A stretch of 64,000 bases of DNA from TH-plancto1 sp043777375 (GTDB lineage: Bacteria > Planctomycetota > Planctomycetia > Planctomycetales > Planctomycetaceae), in contig JAYWHX010000047.1 in NCBI GenBank assembly GCA_043777375.1, positions 62,001 through 126,000 of the forward strand. The letters are read 5' to 3'. Position 1 is the stretch's first letter. The number at the start of each line of letters is the position of its first letter. Of this stretch, positions 49,001 to 55,592 are shown piece by piece. The position numbers and the translations under genes were made by a program. The notes beneath the pieces were generated by a model that was given only the letters and a program-made list of their open reading frames with translations, was not told the DNA's origin and ran no database searches.

Positions 49001-51510
49001 CGACGATCTCGGTCGTGCCCGATCAATTCCTGAGTGAAGACACGACAACGGCTCCGCTCGCGATCACTCTGGGCGACATCGATACCAGTGTGAACGCCTT
49101 GACAGTGTCTGCGAGCAGCAGCAACCAGGGGCTGATTCCCAACGGCAATCTGGTGGTCTCGGGAACAGGTGCCAATCGGACTGTGACGATCACTCCGTCA
49201 GCGAATATGAACGGCGGACCAGTCACGATTACTCTGATCGTCAGTGACGGGACCCTCACATCACAGCAGACCTTTACGGTCAACGTGGCAGCGGTCAACG
49301 ATTTACCGATCGTGGCCCCCCAAGGTTTCACAGTGAGCGAGAACAGCAGCATCGGGACTGTTGTCGGCACAGTGATCGCGGCAGACATCGATACCGGTGA
49401 TGCACTCTCGTATGCAATCAGTGCGGGCAACACCAATGCAGCATTCGCCATCGACTCGACGACCGGTCTAATTACAGTCGCCAACTCTGCGGCTCTCGAC
49501 TTTGAAGCGACTCCGCAATACCTGCTGACAGTCTCCGTCACCGATCGCAGCGGAACTCCGCAGACCACAACCATCACGATCCGGCTACTCGACCGCAACG
49601 AGGTTCCGACCTCGCTGAGCCTAAGTTCCGCCTCGGTCAACGAGAACAGCTCGGTCGGCACTCTCATTGGCCAACTCTCATCGAGCGATGTCGATGCAGG
49701 TGACGGAGCCACCTACTCTTTGCTGAACGACGCTGGGGGCCTGTTCACCGTCGACACCAATACCGGAGCGGTGACTGTCAATGGGGGTCTCGACTTCGAA
49801 GCCTCCTCCAACCACACGATAGTTGCCCGCATCACCGACAATAGTGGGCTCATCCTCGACCGCAGCTTTGTGATCTCGCTCGTGGACCTGAACGAGGCTC
49901 CCGTACTCGTCGGTGGTTCTTTCGGACTCGCGGAAAACAGCGCGGGCGGAACTCTCGTCGGAACACTGATCGCCAGTGATGTCGATGCCGGAGATTCCCT
50001 GACATTCTCGCTCGTCGCAGGCAACACCAATGGAGCGTTCTCGATTCATGCCAACACGGGAGCGATCACGGTCGCGAACTCTGCGGCCATGGATTTTGAG
50101 TCCAATGGGACATTCACTCTTACGGCGCGAGTCACTGACCGTGCAGGACTCAGCCAGCAACAGCTGATCACTGTCACGCTGAGCAATGTGAACGAAAGTC
50201 CGACAGTTCTGGCGAGTACTTTTCATATTCAAGAATGGTCGGCAGTCGGTAGTTTTGTTGGCGTGGTCACAGCCTCCGACATTGATGCCGGCGATCAACT
50301 GACCTACTCGTTTGTCGCTGGCAACACTGGAGGTCGGTTCGCAATCGACCCGAGCACTGGACTCATCACCGTTGCGAACTCTGTAAACTTCTCGTACGAA
50401 TCTCGCTACTCGTACACCGTGACCGTTCAGGTTCAAGATGCTGCTGGTCTCACCCAATCCGCTGCCGTGACCCTCGTTGTCGACAACGTGAATCAACCTC
50501 CCCTGACCGTGGGCGATCAATACCTACTCGACCAGTTCACCTCACTCACCACGAGCACGATCAACAGCGTACTGTCCAATGACAGCGATCCCGATTCCGT
50601 CGGAATGACTGCCATCCTCGTCTCGGGCCCCCAGCATGGCACTCTAACACTCAATGCCGACGGAACGTTGACGTACTCACCAGACGATGACTTCTCCGGA
50701 GTGGACACGTTCACCTACCAGGCGACTGATGGTCTCGAATTCAGCAGTCCCACAACAGTCACTTTCGACGTGAGTCTCGTCGCTGGTGGTGGTAGCGGCT
50801 TCGGAGGAGATAGCCTCGACTCGGGGGACGATGGCGATGATGACACGGACTCCGAGAATGAGAGCAATGACCTCATCGACACCGACAATTCTGGAGACGG
50901 CGAGGGGGACGCGACGTCCTCCACCACCAATGGTCTCACTTCAGGGGACGCTGGCAATACGGGATTGCGACCAAACGGATCAAGCAATACCGAGACAGAC
51001 ATCCCGTTTGTTCAAACCACTGGTTCCGATCCCCTGGCACAGGTTCTCGACGGAATCCAGCAGTCTCTCCTCCAGGAATTGAACGGTCATCGGACAAAAC
51101 GGACAGGTCATGCCCAGCGCGGACGATCAGGAGCGTGGGGAACACTGGCTCCGGTAGTCCGCCACTTCCTCCCAGATCCAGTTCAGAACATGACCGTCTC
51201 GTTCCTCGGAAATCAGACGATGTGGAACGAGCTGAATTCGATCCGCAATGAGCTGCGTGATCAGCGACAGTCATCGGCCATCATGGAGAAGATCGTTGTC
51301 GGCACCACCACAGCTGTCACAGGCGGACTGACGGTCGGGTATGTGATTTGGTTGATACGCGGCGGATCGCTGCTGGCCACGATGGTTTCGGTTGTGCCCA
51401 CATGGGTGACGTTCGACCCACTACCCGTTATGGACCGCTTTGAGGAAGAGATGCCTCGAGAAGACCATGAATCGCTCGCCTCGATTGTCAGCGGAAGTGC
51501 CGGGCGGTGA
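34087..51510 (+). CDS. Giant multidomain adhesin-like protein (DUF4347, beta-helix, cadherin-like repeats)
   Basis: 5807 aa from the ATG at 34087, chosen for AGGGG 5 bases upstream. Residues ~29-47 carry the planctomycete 'EDRLLFSA' motif, followed by DUF4347 (~105-280). Then come parallel beta-helix blocks of 'GNYIGT-NVISGN' rungs (~282-1490 and ~2544-3070), each opened by a 'GSLRQAI' segment. Between them are a cadherin-like domain (~1498-1600), a PKD-like domain, a six-bladed NHL-type propeller (~1690-1955), two Calx-beta-like domains (~1962-2078 and ~2268-2383) and an SdrD-B-like domain (~2384-2543). Residues ~3195-5475 are VCBS-like and about a dozen cadherin-like repeats. A final tandem domain, an acidic linker (~5570-5625) and a membrane segment near 5743-5778 end the protein. 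No enzyme site is seen; calcium-dependent surface adhesion is inferred. Confidence 0.9.
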   Translation: MILRDLIVRTGMRASHSMDRFRLKRSSARQLQLVSMEDRLLFSAAPGPLLVAPSPDAQIEMVVAASLDAAVEVISSDQPASQQSAGQVSVLEQSQAEGILTATTRELVFIDTGAENYQMLLEDLWGHQDPARHIDVVLLSTNEDGLAQITETLAQYTTEKLDAVHLVTHGADRAIKLGNTWLDAASLDQNRDQIATWGEALQPGADLLVYGCDLAGNDLGRALLNNLVDLTGADIAASIDDTGSSLLGGDWDLEHELGDVETNVAFSALTLDEYNGLLNAFSVTSAADSGVGSLRQAILDANALGGADTIQFNILGDMVHTITVASELPQIMEQVTIDATTETDFAGTPRVVLSGSGLHANGFRIYGGTGSSIRGLVIQNFTGNGIDIANSNNNVIVGNYIGTSSTGNVAAGNNDGINIFQSSGNMIGGLISLDRNVISGNANNGVNISGTGASNNTVRGNYIGVGADGTTDVGNRWLGMYVNSSGNTIGGTVAGAGNVISGTGTSGTGSYGIYLQTSATGTTIQGNIIGLNAAGAGVVTNFGAGLVVASSGNQIGGTSASARNVISGNTANGILITGSSATGNTVEGNYIGTSSTGLVDLGNAEDGIQLEFGASNNTIGSLSAGGRNIIAGNNNAGISVDGATTSSNTIIGNYVGLGADGSTDLGNTHDGVHLQAATGTLIGGTTSSARNVISGNEINGIGLDSATSTIIQSNYIGTDATGLLDRGNTIDGINFVGLTITTQIGGIGGGNVISGNNAAGIYLDGASVSGTTVQGNLIGTDATGTGSLGNGAAGVDLNNSTHDNLIGGESAGTGNVLAFNAWDGVRVRNNAVGNAILGNSIYSNTETGIDLGTGGVTANDPTVNMDSDSGSNNQQNFPVLTRAVTNQSNRFAVDGSLNSLVNTNFRIEIFSSPTGDVPNGEGRTYLGYVNTRTDSSGDSEWGALFNVNVASGSIISATATRLTSAFAPVETSEFAANVTVSTTIRTVINTNDSGPGSLRQAIIDANATTGMDIIQFSISGGGPHTITLSSELPTMIDTVVIDGSTEPDYASTPVIELNGNNAGTLRKGLTLGAGSGGSTIRGLTINRFTGSAIEITGSSHHTIQGNWIGLNATGTAASANGINGVYVTNSIGNLIGGTTASERNVISGNSQQGVFFNNADYSTISGNYIGTNASGTSDVSGTSANTLQTGVYLGNGSSNNTIGGTATGAGNVISGNNHFGLEILGTTSQNNQVQGNLIGTTANGLLALGNTNGGISFWGAGAGNTLGGTASGARNIVSGNLSVGVLVESGSTGAVIAGNYIGVATDGTTALGNSGDGVRVEVGSTTTLIGGQAAGAGNVIANNTGNGVNVSSSFDTAIVRNSIHSNTSLGINLGTAGVTANGSGVQNYPVLSSAVTDGTQITITGTLNSAPWTSYRIEFYSNFTSDGQGYGEGQTLIGIADETTDGFGVASISAVLTAAVPAGRVISATASRLDGGDNEVDTSEFSQNVIATAALNADPVITSDGSGNSAVISVAENSTAVTTVTATDSDMPAQSLTYSLSGVDQAWFAIHPTTGVLTFATPPNYETPTDAGGNNVYNVTVQVSDGAGGSDTQDLAVTVTNQAITTVSAAGAATVGVGASYTLNLTSDEDATSWTINWGDGTIQSVAGAPTSVTHTYVAGNSGLTFNILASATDDAGAHFANDLLAPTAFLTGEGLYRFSGPTGSFSQMFSGAELQNPTAVLVGPDGLLYAAGHGTDNIVRYNAATGAYVDTFVAAASGTLNGASGLAFGPDGHLYVSSQLNDKVLKFDGTTGAFLSTFVASASGGLDGPTQLVFRPDGYLYVASYNSDSVLRFNATTGAYVDTFVTTASGSLNGPASLVWGHDGNLYVSSTNSTVKRYNGTTGAFIDNFVTAGSGGLGEAFGLAFGPDGHLYVSSFTTDQIVKYNGTTGALIGDYVASGSGGLDGPTSFTFRPNQQVKVVSHGITVTPTSGLTTTEAGGTATFSIVLTSAPTANVTIQLSSSDTTEGTISGATLVGNTLTFTAANWNTPQVITVTGVNDAADDGNVAFSINTTAAVSTDLNYNDRDVSDVAVTNTNDDVTLTGLQYLDGVGDGSDVPTAILKSTVPTDTSLDNFDFGRDSYPGLFISKGGSGAGESDPTKYQVWLTSATGNQIVNSVVTLDIWTAMKDFNTVEGGSVVAHLVEANTDGSSALSIASATITRGDWDTANTGTWIQDTFNFGMVNHTTAAGKALGIKLLVSGSSSNDMFFAYDATNYASHLSFGTPAGITVSPTTGLTTTEAGGTTSFSVVLNSAPTADVTIQLGSTDTTEGTISGATLVGNTLTFTSANWNTPQIISVTGVNDAITDGDISYSITTLNASSTDLNYNGLNPSDVSVTNTDNDLYSISGTVFEDVDGDGLVSDDGVGLANAIVSLYRDDGDGTLDAGDSIVNSILANASGQYTFGALSNDTYWVVVDSRSFVGTTGLNTGSTIHDQWAEQTYGSIGSVGWDGSAYTFTGTAGAFIGGMRQDRGDNSASLLTGEHITRVALSGISAAGIDYGFSYNVITNTRDGDEVGANNRTIQGSLRQFIQNSNALADTQSSNFEITNPLVGGAHTIDVSGLLPAITDAVNLDASTESDFAGLPIVVLNGATAGLGVDGLEFVSGSAGSTVRGFVIQNFDSTGIWVNSTNNITLAGNFIGTDVTGTVAAENSNGILVEYSSNVTIGGLTPADRNVISGSRTYHGVWLDNTSNNNTVVGNFIGTDLTGELDLGNFGDGVRIDNGSLGNTIGGTTAAARNVISGNQGDGVGIQGVGTTGNVVQGNYIGTDDDGEQDLGNSANGVNVSADGNTIGGSSVGAGNVISGNSLRGVYVTGTGVSATIRSNYVGTDKDGLQALGNSFDGIEVNFGAGDVTIRDNLVAANGQWGINLSGTGTDNKVRDNTVGLNATQAAILGGAGIGVSSDGHTIIDNTIGGSNTYGIYLTGSSDNTIQGNYIGTNSSGTTGLGNSLHGIGIDGAGANDNLIGGTSTGEGNVFANNAQDGVAIASGAGTRNTILGNMFRSNGDLGIDLHDNGVTGNDPDDTDPGSNALQNYPEITSASLSGTDLTLGGSLNTDGPSTQYRIEFYGNPSGTADITNGEGRVYLGSTTVTTNASGDATFSGVTLTGVSLAVGDSVTATATRIESPAQVGVSDLLAYGSTSEFAANLTLTSVAINNAPVLVASSSLNTINEDDFTNPGTLVSQMVDTEATDPDSGALKGIAITSVPTTDGTWEYTLDGTTWISVGTPSITSALLLTADATTAIRFVPNANFNGSTGLLFYKAWDQTTGMAGGTADVTSAGADTAFSAGSNGTSVTVTAINDAPALTPYAPTDNPTEDEAQFVATIATVLSGSISDVDSSPLSGITIFALAGSGGTLEYTIDGGTSWLSLTSVSASSALLLRSTDSMRFTPDTNNGGVITLDYRAWDQTTGTAGSTVDVSTTGGTTAFSSASDQVTVNIASVNDAPTITNGMNISLSLANEDAPSTPYSVSTLLITGGLAYTDVDTSAVQGIAITEVTGGGNWQYSTNGLTWINVTGVFTTNALLLDASTQLRFNPDGLNGSSPKVVFRAWDRTSGTASTNATPFFVDPGIGGSTTAFSTSLANLLLSVTSINDSPTIGGGILSAILEDTTNPAGATVGSLVSGTFFDVDSGASLSGIVITSNNAPVSEGIWQYSSDSGTNWFDVGTVGVNALALEVSTHLRFVPAADFNGTPTSLSFRGLDNSYAGGFTSGASRLTVDTTSPGGTSPISSSLVSIGANVTAVNDAPIRTSGTVANLTVIEDAGLTSLGFGSVAYSSGGGADESGQTLTYSVTAIPSVSLGRVFLADGTTPVTLGAYTLADIQGMQFLPTSNASGSSGFQYNVTDSGGTANGGLNSISQFVLMTVTGVNDSPVVTTTGTTLAYTENDAATPIDAGLTVSDVDNANVTNATVSISTNYVTGQDTLAFTNQLGITGSWDSALGVLTLSGTTTKANYQSALRSVTYVNTSNTPSALLRTVSVVVSDGTLGSTPATRNISVAAINNAPTITANTLSISEGGTVVLSNNEINSTDADNAPAQLTYSATSITGGQFELVAAPGSSITSFTQAQINSGAVQFVHDGGEVAPSYSVTVSDGSMSHGPNAASITFSNVNDAPTISTITNQTINEDAVLGPLAFTIGDNETSAASLMVTATSSYGALIPNGNIVLGGSGANRTVTLTPALNQFGGPIAITLTVSDGTTSTQTTFEVMISAVNDSPTIGTATFSLSENTSNGTAVGIVSASDPDDSDTQTFSIIAGDVTGAFAIDNTGRITVADSVQLDYETTTSWSLTVRVRDTAGASANAIITINLTDVNDNDPVITSHGGVNTVSLSLAENTTAVTTISSMDADAGTIVTYSIIGNDAGLFQIDTNTGVLSFQLSTDYETPLDADGNNVYEVSVSATDGVRTDSQSLLITVTDASESAVTAILDSNIAMETVAENATTGTPIGITAFADDADGTDTVSYSLLNSAGGRFVIDGVTGVVTLASGLDYETATSHTIRVQALSSDGTTSEQDFVLTVTDVNETGISLLSDSNVANDQVTENSIAGTVVGVTAFADDLDGDDTISYSLINDAGGRFAINGVTGVVTVAAGIDYETAMAHSIRVQALSTDGSTSFRDITINIIDLNEYATTPISDSNAAIDQVVENANTGTVVGITAFADDLDGTDSVSYSLTSNAGGRLTIDSTTGIVTVAGAIDFEATSSLNLTVQALSTDGSLTSRDFVVAVLDANDNAPLVPPGQSFTLAENSSNGTTVGTVLAADVDTVGSLQNWTITGGTGVGALAINAATGEISVNNGALLDFESAPSLTLFVSVSDGIQTSSVQSVTINLSNVNEAPQITGPANTTVGEDGMTATLPITVSDIDTATATLVVTATSSDQALIPNGSIVIAGSGASRTVTITPRAEMSGGPVTITLTVSDGLLSTQTTFLVTVAANNDAPTISVVPDQFLSEDTTTAPLAITLGDIDTSVNALTVSASSSNQGLIPNGNLVVSGTGANRTVTITPSANMNGGPVTITLIVSDGTLTSQQTFTVNVAAVNDLPIVAPQGFTVSENSSIGTVVGTVIAADIDTGDALSYAISAGNTNAAFAIDSTTGLITVANSAALDFEATPQYLLTVSVTDRSGTPQTTTITIRLLDRNEVPTSLSLSSASVNENSSVGTLIGQLSSSDVDAGDGATYSLLNDAGGLFTVDTNTGAVTVNGGLDFEASSNHTIVARITDNSGLILDRSFVISLVDLNEAPVLVGGSFGLAENSAGGTLVGTLIASDVDAGDSLTFSLVAGNTNGAFSIHANTGAITVANSAAMDFESNGTFTLTARVTDRAGLSQQQLITVTLSNVNESPTVLASTFHIQEWSAVGSFVGVVTASDIDAGDQLTYSFVAGNTGGRFAIDPSTGLITVANSVNFSYESRYSYTVTVQVQDAAGLTQSAAVTLVVDNVNQPPLTVGDQYLLDQFTSLTTSTINSVLSNDSDPDSVGMTAILVSGPQHGTLTLNADGTLTYSPDDDFSGVDTFTYQATDGLEFSSPTTVTFDVSLVAGGGSGFGGDSLDSGDDGDDDTDSENESNDLIDTDNSGDGEGDATSSTTNGLTSGDAGNTGLRPNGSSNTETDIPFVQTTGSDPLAQVLDGIQQSLLQELNGHRTKRTGHAQRGRSGAWGTLAPVVRHFLPDPVQNMTVSFLGNQTMWNELNSIRNELRDQRQSSAIMEKIVVGTTTAVTGGLTVGYVIWLIRGGSLLATMVSVVPTWVTFDPLPVMDRFEEEMPREDHESLASIVSGSAGR

Positions 51511-51773
51511 CACCGACTCCTCGTATCTGGGATTTCGCATTTCTCTCGGGGACACTCTACGCCGCAGGTGGCAGCGTCACGATGATCCACCGGATTCGGA
51601 GAAGCCGGCGACTGTCGGCCACCGACTGGAAGCACGCTTTCTGCCCCCACGAGGTGAGTATGTCCAAGAGGGGATTTACAACGATTGAGCTGATGAAACA
51701 CCGATTCGGTGGAATGGAACATGAAGCAATCGTCGTCTGGCTTGCCTCACGGGGGCGGTACGTCTCACAATAG
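51507..51773 (+). CDS. Possible small coupled ORF after the giant gene
   Basis: An 88-codon frame starts with a GTG that overlaps the giant gene's TGA stop (GTGA at 51507-51510), a geometry used for translational coupling. The product is basic and matches nothing I know. Most of its length lies in the otherwise gene-free 323-base gap before the pyruvate carboxylase gene. It may be chance. Confidence 0.2.
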   Translation: MTPTPRIWDFAFLSGTLYAAGGSVTMIHRIRRSRRLSATDWKHAFCPHEVSMSKRGFTTIELMKHRFGGMEHEAIVVWLASRGRYVSQ

Positions 51774-51833
51774 AGTTGTGTCTCTGCTCTTCGGGGGCAC
51801 AACCCGCTTGAAACTCCCGCCTGACGACCAAAC
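51511..51833. other. Gap between the giant gene and pyruvate carboxylase
   Basis: Apart from the doubtful 88-codon frame I see no gene here and no clear terminator for the giant gene. It must contain the pyc promoter unless that gene is read through. Confidence 0.4.
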
Positions 51834-54800
51834 ATGCCTCCCATCACTAAGCTGCTTGTTGCCAATCGGTCCGAAATTGCGATCCGCGTTTTCCGCTCGG
51901 CTCATGAACTCGGCATCCGTACCGTGGCGATCTATGCCCACGAAGATCGGTATGCACTCCACCGCTTCAAAGCGGACGAGGCTTACCAGATCGGCGTTCC
52001 CGGCGAGCCGATCAAGTCGTACCTGAACATCGACTCGATCATTGCAGCTGCCAAAAAGGCCGGGGCGGACGCGATTCATCCAGGGTATGGGTTCTTGTCC
52101 GAGAAGCCCGCGTTTGCGCAGGCCTGTGCCGATGCCGGGATTATCTTTGTCGGGCCGAAGGTTGCACACCTCGAAGCCCTCGGCGACAAGACAGCTGCCC
52201 GCAAGATTGCGATCCTCGCCAAGGCTCCGATCCTCAGCGGCACTGAAGACGCTCTCACGGACGCCGCCGAAGGGGTCATCGCTGCCAAGAAGCTCGGCTA
52301 CCCGGTGATCCTCAAGGCAGCCCACGGCGGCGGCGGACGTGGCATGCGCGTCGTCGAGTCCGAAGACCAGTTCGTTGCCAGCTATGAAACCGCCCGCCGC
52401 GAATCACTCACCGCCTTCGGTAGCCCGGACATCTTCATCGAGAAGTACATCCGTCGCGCCCGACATATCGAGGTCCAACTCCTCGGTGACAAGCACGGGA
52501 ATCTGGTCCACCTGTTCGAGCGTGACTGTTCGGTCCAGCGGCGTCACCAGAAGGTCGTCGAACTCGCTCCAGCTCCGAACCTCGACCCGAAGGTTCGCGA
52601 CGCCCTGTGTCAAGCGGCGGTCAACATCGGCAAGCAGGTCGGCTACGAGAACGCGGGCACGGTCGAGTTCCTGGTCGATGCCGATACGAATCAATACTTC
52701 TTCATTGAGGTGAATCCCCGTATCCAGGTCGAACACACCGTGACCGAAGAAGTCACCGGTTTCGACATCGTGAAGTCGCAGATTCTGGTCGCCCAAGGGG
52801 TCCGCCTTGATGATCCGGAAATCGACATGACCTCGCAGAGTGTCATCAAGACCAACGGCTTCGCGATCCAGTGCCGCGTCACCACCGAAGATCCCGAGAA
52901 CAACTTTACGCCCGATTACGGCCGCATCGCTCACTACCGGTCGACGGGCGGAATGGGAGTCCGGCTGGATGCGGGGTCTGCCTTCTCGGGTGCTGTGGTG
53001 ACACCCTACTACGATTCCTTGATGGTCAAGGTGACCGCCCGAGGACGACGGTTCGTCGACGCGATTTCGCGGATGGAACGCAGCTTGGCCGAGTTCCGTG
53101 TGCGCGGCGTGAAGACCAATATTCCGTTCCTCACGAACCTGCTCGCTCACCCGATGTTTATCTCGGGACTGTGTACGACCCGCTTCATCGACGACACTCC
53201 CGAATTGCGCACGATTCCGAAGCGACGCGACCGGGCGACCAAGATCCTGTCGTACCTCGGCGATGTGATTGTCAACAAGAACGCTCTGGTGAAGGGGCGA
53301 CCCGTCGGAAAGCGGGTGTTGCCCGCTCCGATTCCCAAATCGAACCGCAACGTCGATACCAAAGAACCGCTGCCCACCGGTGCCCGGCAAGTCTTCCTCG
53401 ATCAAGGCGCGAAAGGCCTCTCGAAGTGGATTCTCGATCAGAAACAGTTGCTGATCACCGATACGACATTCCGTGACGCCCATCAATCGCTGCTCGCGAC
53501 CCGGGTCCGGACGTTTGATCTGCTGCAGATTGCACCGATCTACGCCGAGAAGCTCCCCCAGCTGTTCTCGATGGAGATGTGGGGCGGGGCGACGTTTGAT
53601 ACCACGATGCGGTTTCTCCGGGAGTGCCCTTGGGACCGACTGGCTGAGATGCGGAAGGCTTGCCCGAACATCCTGTTTCAGATGCTGCTGCGAGCCTCGA
53701 ACGCGGTCGGCTATACGAACTACCCCGACAACATCGTTCGCGAGTTCGTGAAGGAAGCGTTCCAGTGCGGGAACGATGTCTTCCGCGTGTTCGACTGCCT
53801 GAACTGGGTGCCGAACATGCAGGTCGCGATGGACGCGGTCTGCAACGCGGGCGGCATTTGCGAAGCGGCCATCTGTTACACCGGCGACATCACCAACCCG
53901 CATCGCACCAAGTATGACCTCAAGTATTACGTGAACTTGGCCAAAGAGCTGGAGAAGATGGGCGCACACATTCTGGCCATTAAGGACATGGCTGGGCTGT
54001 GCAAGCCCGAGGCAGCTGCCAAGCTGGTCAAGACGTTGAAGCAGGAGATCGGCATTCCGATCCACTTCCACACCCACGACACGAATGGGATTCAAGCGTC
54101 GTCGTATCTAAGAGCTGCCGATGTCGGCGTAGACATTGTCGACTGTGCGATGGCCCCGCTCTCGGGCGGCACGTCCCAGCCGAACCTCAACACGCTGAGC
54201 GAGTCGCTGCGGTTCCAGCCGCGCGACCCCGGCCTCGACACGCGGACGCTCGATGAGGTCGCTGAATACTGGCGGTCGGTCCGGCAGTTCTACACCGCGT
54301 TCGAGAGCGATCCGCTCGCCGGGACTGCGGACTTGTATAACCACGAGATGCCGGGCGGGCAGTACACGAACCTGTTTGAGCAGGCCCGGTCACTGGGTCT
54401 GGAAGACCGCTGGAGCGAGGTCTGCCGCCTGTATGCCGAGGTCAACCAGATGTTCGGCGACATCGTGAAGGTGACCCCGACCTCGAAGTCGGTCGGCGAC
54501 ATGGCACTGTTCATGGTGGCCAACAACCTCACTTGCCACGAGGTACTCAACGGCACGCGCGAGCTGTCGTTCCCGGAAGGGGTCATCGATCTTATCAGTG
54601 GGGCGATGGGCCAACCGCCGGGCGGATTCCCGCTGCAAGTGCAGAAGCGCATCCTTGGCGATCGCAAGCCATTCACCGGTCGTCCGGGGGCCGAGTTGCC
54701 GGATGCCGACTTCGAAGCGGCGCGTAAGAAGATCGTCGAACTGCTCGCGGGGGAACCGGTCGAGGAACAATGGCTGAAGCGGCACACTCTCTCGTACCTG

Positions 54801-55316
54801 CTCTACAACAAGGTCTACGAAGGCTACGCCGCCCACCGCCGCAAGTTCTCCGACACCAGCGTCCTGCCCACGCCGAACTTCTTCTACGGCATGCAGCCCG
54901 GTGACGAGATCACCCTCGACATCGAATCGGGCAAGACCCTGTTCATCAAGTTCCTGAACGTCGGCCAGCCGCACCCCGATGGCACGAGAACCGTCTCGTT
55001 CGAACTCAACGGCCAACCCCGCGACGTGACCATCACCGACACCAGCGCCGCTCCCCAACAAGCCGCCCGCGCGAAAGCCGATCCCGACGACCCCGCCGAA
55101 ATCGGCGCCACCATGCCCGGCATGGTCGTCCTCGTCCCGGTCAAATCCGGCGAGCAGGTCACCAAGGGCCAAAAACTCCTCACCCTCGAAGCCATGAAGA
55201 TGGAGACCTCCCTCTACGCCGACCGCGACGGCACCGTCCGCGACGTCCGCGTGAAGCCGGGCGACGCGGTGGAGACCGGGGATCTGCTGCTGACGCTGGA
55301 GTTCAAGGCGGAGTGA
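51834..55316 (+). CDS. pyc: Pyruvate carboxylase
   Basis: 1160 aa, a full-length single-chain enzyme. The biotin carboxylase part covers ~1-450 ('LLVANRSEIAIRVFR', ATP-grasp loop 'AHGGGGRGMRV', 'EVNPRIQVEHTVTEE'). The carboxyltransferase domain starts near 543 with 'DTTFRDAHQSLLATRVR' and contains 'HFHTHDTNG' for metal binding. The C-terminal biotin carrier domain has the biotinylation site 'EAMKMET' with Lys1122. It carboxylates pyruvate to oxaloacetate using bicarbonate and ATP, an anaplerotic step. The gene stands alone and is followed by a cluster of hairpins. Confidence 0.97.
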   Translation: MPPITKLLVANRSEIAIRVFRSAHELGIRTVAIYAHEDRYALHRFKADEAYQIGVPGEPIKSYLNIDSIIAAAKKAGADAIHPGYGFLSEKPAFAQACADAGIIFVGPKVAHLEALGDKTAARKIAILAKAPILSGTEDALTDAAEGVIAAKKLGYPVILKAAHGGGGRGMRVVESEDQFVASYETARRESLTAFGSPDIFIEKYIRRARHIEVQLLGDKHGNLVHLFERDCSVQRRHQKVVELAPAPNLDPKVRDALCQAAVNIGKQVGYENAGTVEFLVDADTNQYFFIEVNPRIQVEHTVTEEVTGFDIVKSQILVAQGVRLDDPEIDMTSQSVIKTNGFAIQCRVTTEDPENNFTPDYGRIAHYRSTGGMGVRLDAGSAFSGAVVTPYYDSLMVKVTARGRRFVDAISRMERSLAEFRVRGVKTNIPFLTNLLAHPMFISGLCTTRFIDDTPELRTIPKRRDRATKILSYLGDVIVNKNALVKGRPVGKRVLPAPIPKSNRNVDTKEPLPTGARQVFLDQGAKGLSKWILDQKQLLITDTTFRDAHQSLLATRVRTFDLLQIAPIYAEKLPQLFSMEMWGGATFDTTMRFLRECPWDRLAEMRKACPNILFQMLLRASNAVGYTNYPDNIVREFVKEAFQCGNDVFRVFDCLNWVPNMQVAMDAVCNAGGICEAAICYTGDITNPHRTKYDLKYYVNLAKELEKMGAHILAIKDMAGLCKPEAAAKLVKTLKQEIGIPIHFHTHDTNGIQASSYLRAADVGVDIVDCAMAPLSGGTSQPNLNTLSESLRFQPRDPGLDTRTLDEVAEYWRSVRQFYTAFESDPLAGTADLYNHEMPGGQYTNLFEQARSLGLEDRWSEVCRLYAEVNQMFGDIVKVTPTSKSVGDMALFMVANNLTCHEVLNGTRELSFPEGVIDLISGAMGQPPGGFPLQVQKRILGDRKPFTGRPGAELPDADFEAARKKIVELLAGEPVEEQWLKRHTLSYLLYNKVYEGYAAHRRKFSDTSVLPTPNFFYGMQPGDEITLDIESGKTLFIKFLNVGQPHPDGTRTVSFELNGQPRDVTITDTSAAPQQAARAKADPDDPAEIGATMPGMVVLVPVKSGEQVTKGQKLLTLEAMKMETSLYADRDGTVRDVRVKPGDAVETGDLLLTLEFKAE

Positions 55317-55321
55317 GTGTC

Positions 55322-55560
55322 GCCTTTCGCTCCGCGAAAGAGCGTCGCGGAAGTGTTGGCGTACGCTTTCACTCAGTCCCAAACTTCGGGTTGGGACTGC
55401 ATATCCTCGAAGCTCCGCTTCGTCGCTAGTGGGCTGGACTCTGACTCATCCAATCACCGTGAACCAGAAACGTCAGGATGACCCGAGAGTGAGAGTTGTG
55501 GGTGGCTCGCCGAAGCGGAGCTTCGAGGATAGGCATTCCCAAGCCAAGGAGCTTGGGAAC
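55322..55560. repeat. Cluster of inverted repeats between pyc and the TIR gene
   Basis: Hairpins occur at about 55324-55340 (CTTTCGC-tcc-GCGAAAG), 55374-55399 (CAGTCCCAA/TTGGGACTG) and 55536-55559 (TTCCCAAGC/GCTTGGGAA). In addition 55402-55422 is the exact reverse complement (21 of 21) of 55511-55531, and each copy itself folds as CGAAGC-3-GCTTCG. The region lies between convergent genes, so the first hairpins may serve as pyc terminator. Confidence 0.7.
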
Positions 55561-55592
55561 GAGTTTCAAGGGCTTTTCATCACTAGCGTTAG

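Noticed and set aside
52404..54095. A 563-codon minus-strand frame opposite pyruvate carboxylase
   Set aside because: It is fully inside pyc, which is intact and conserved on the plus strand. The antisense product has no recognisable domain.
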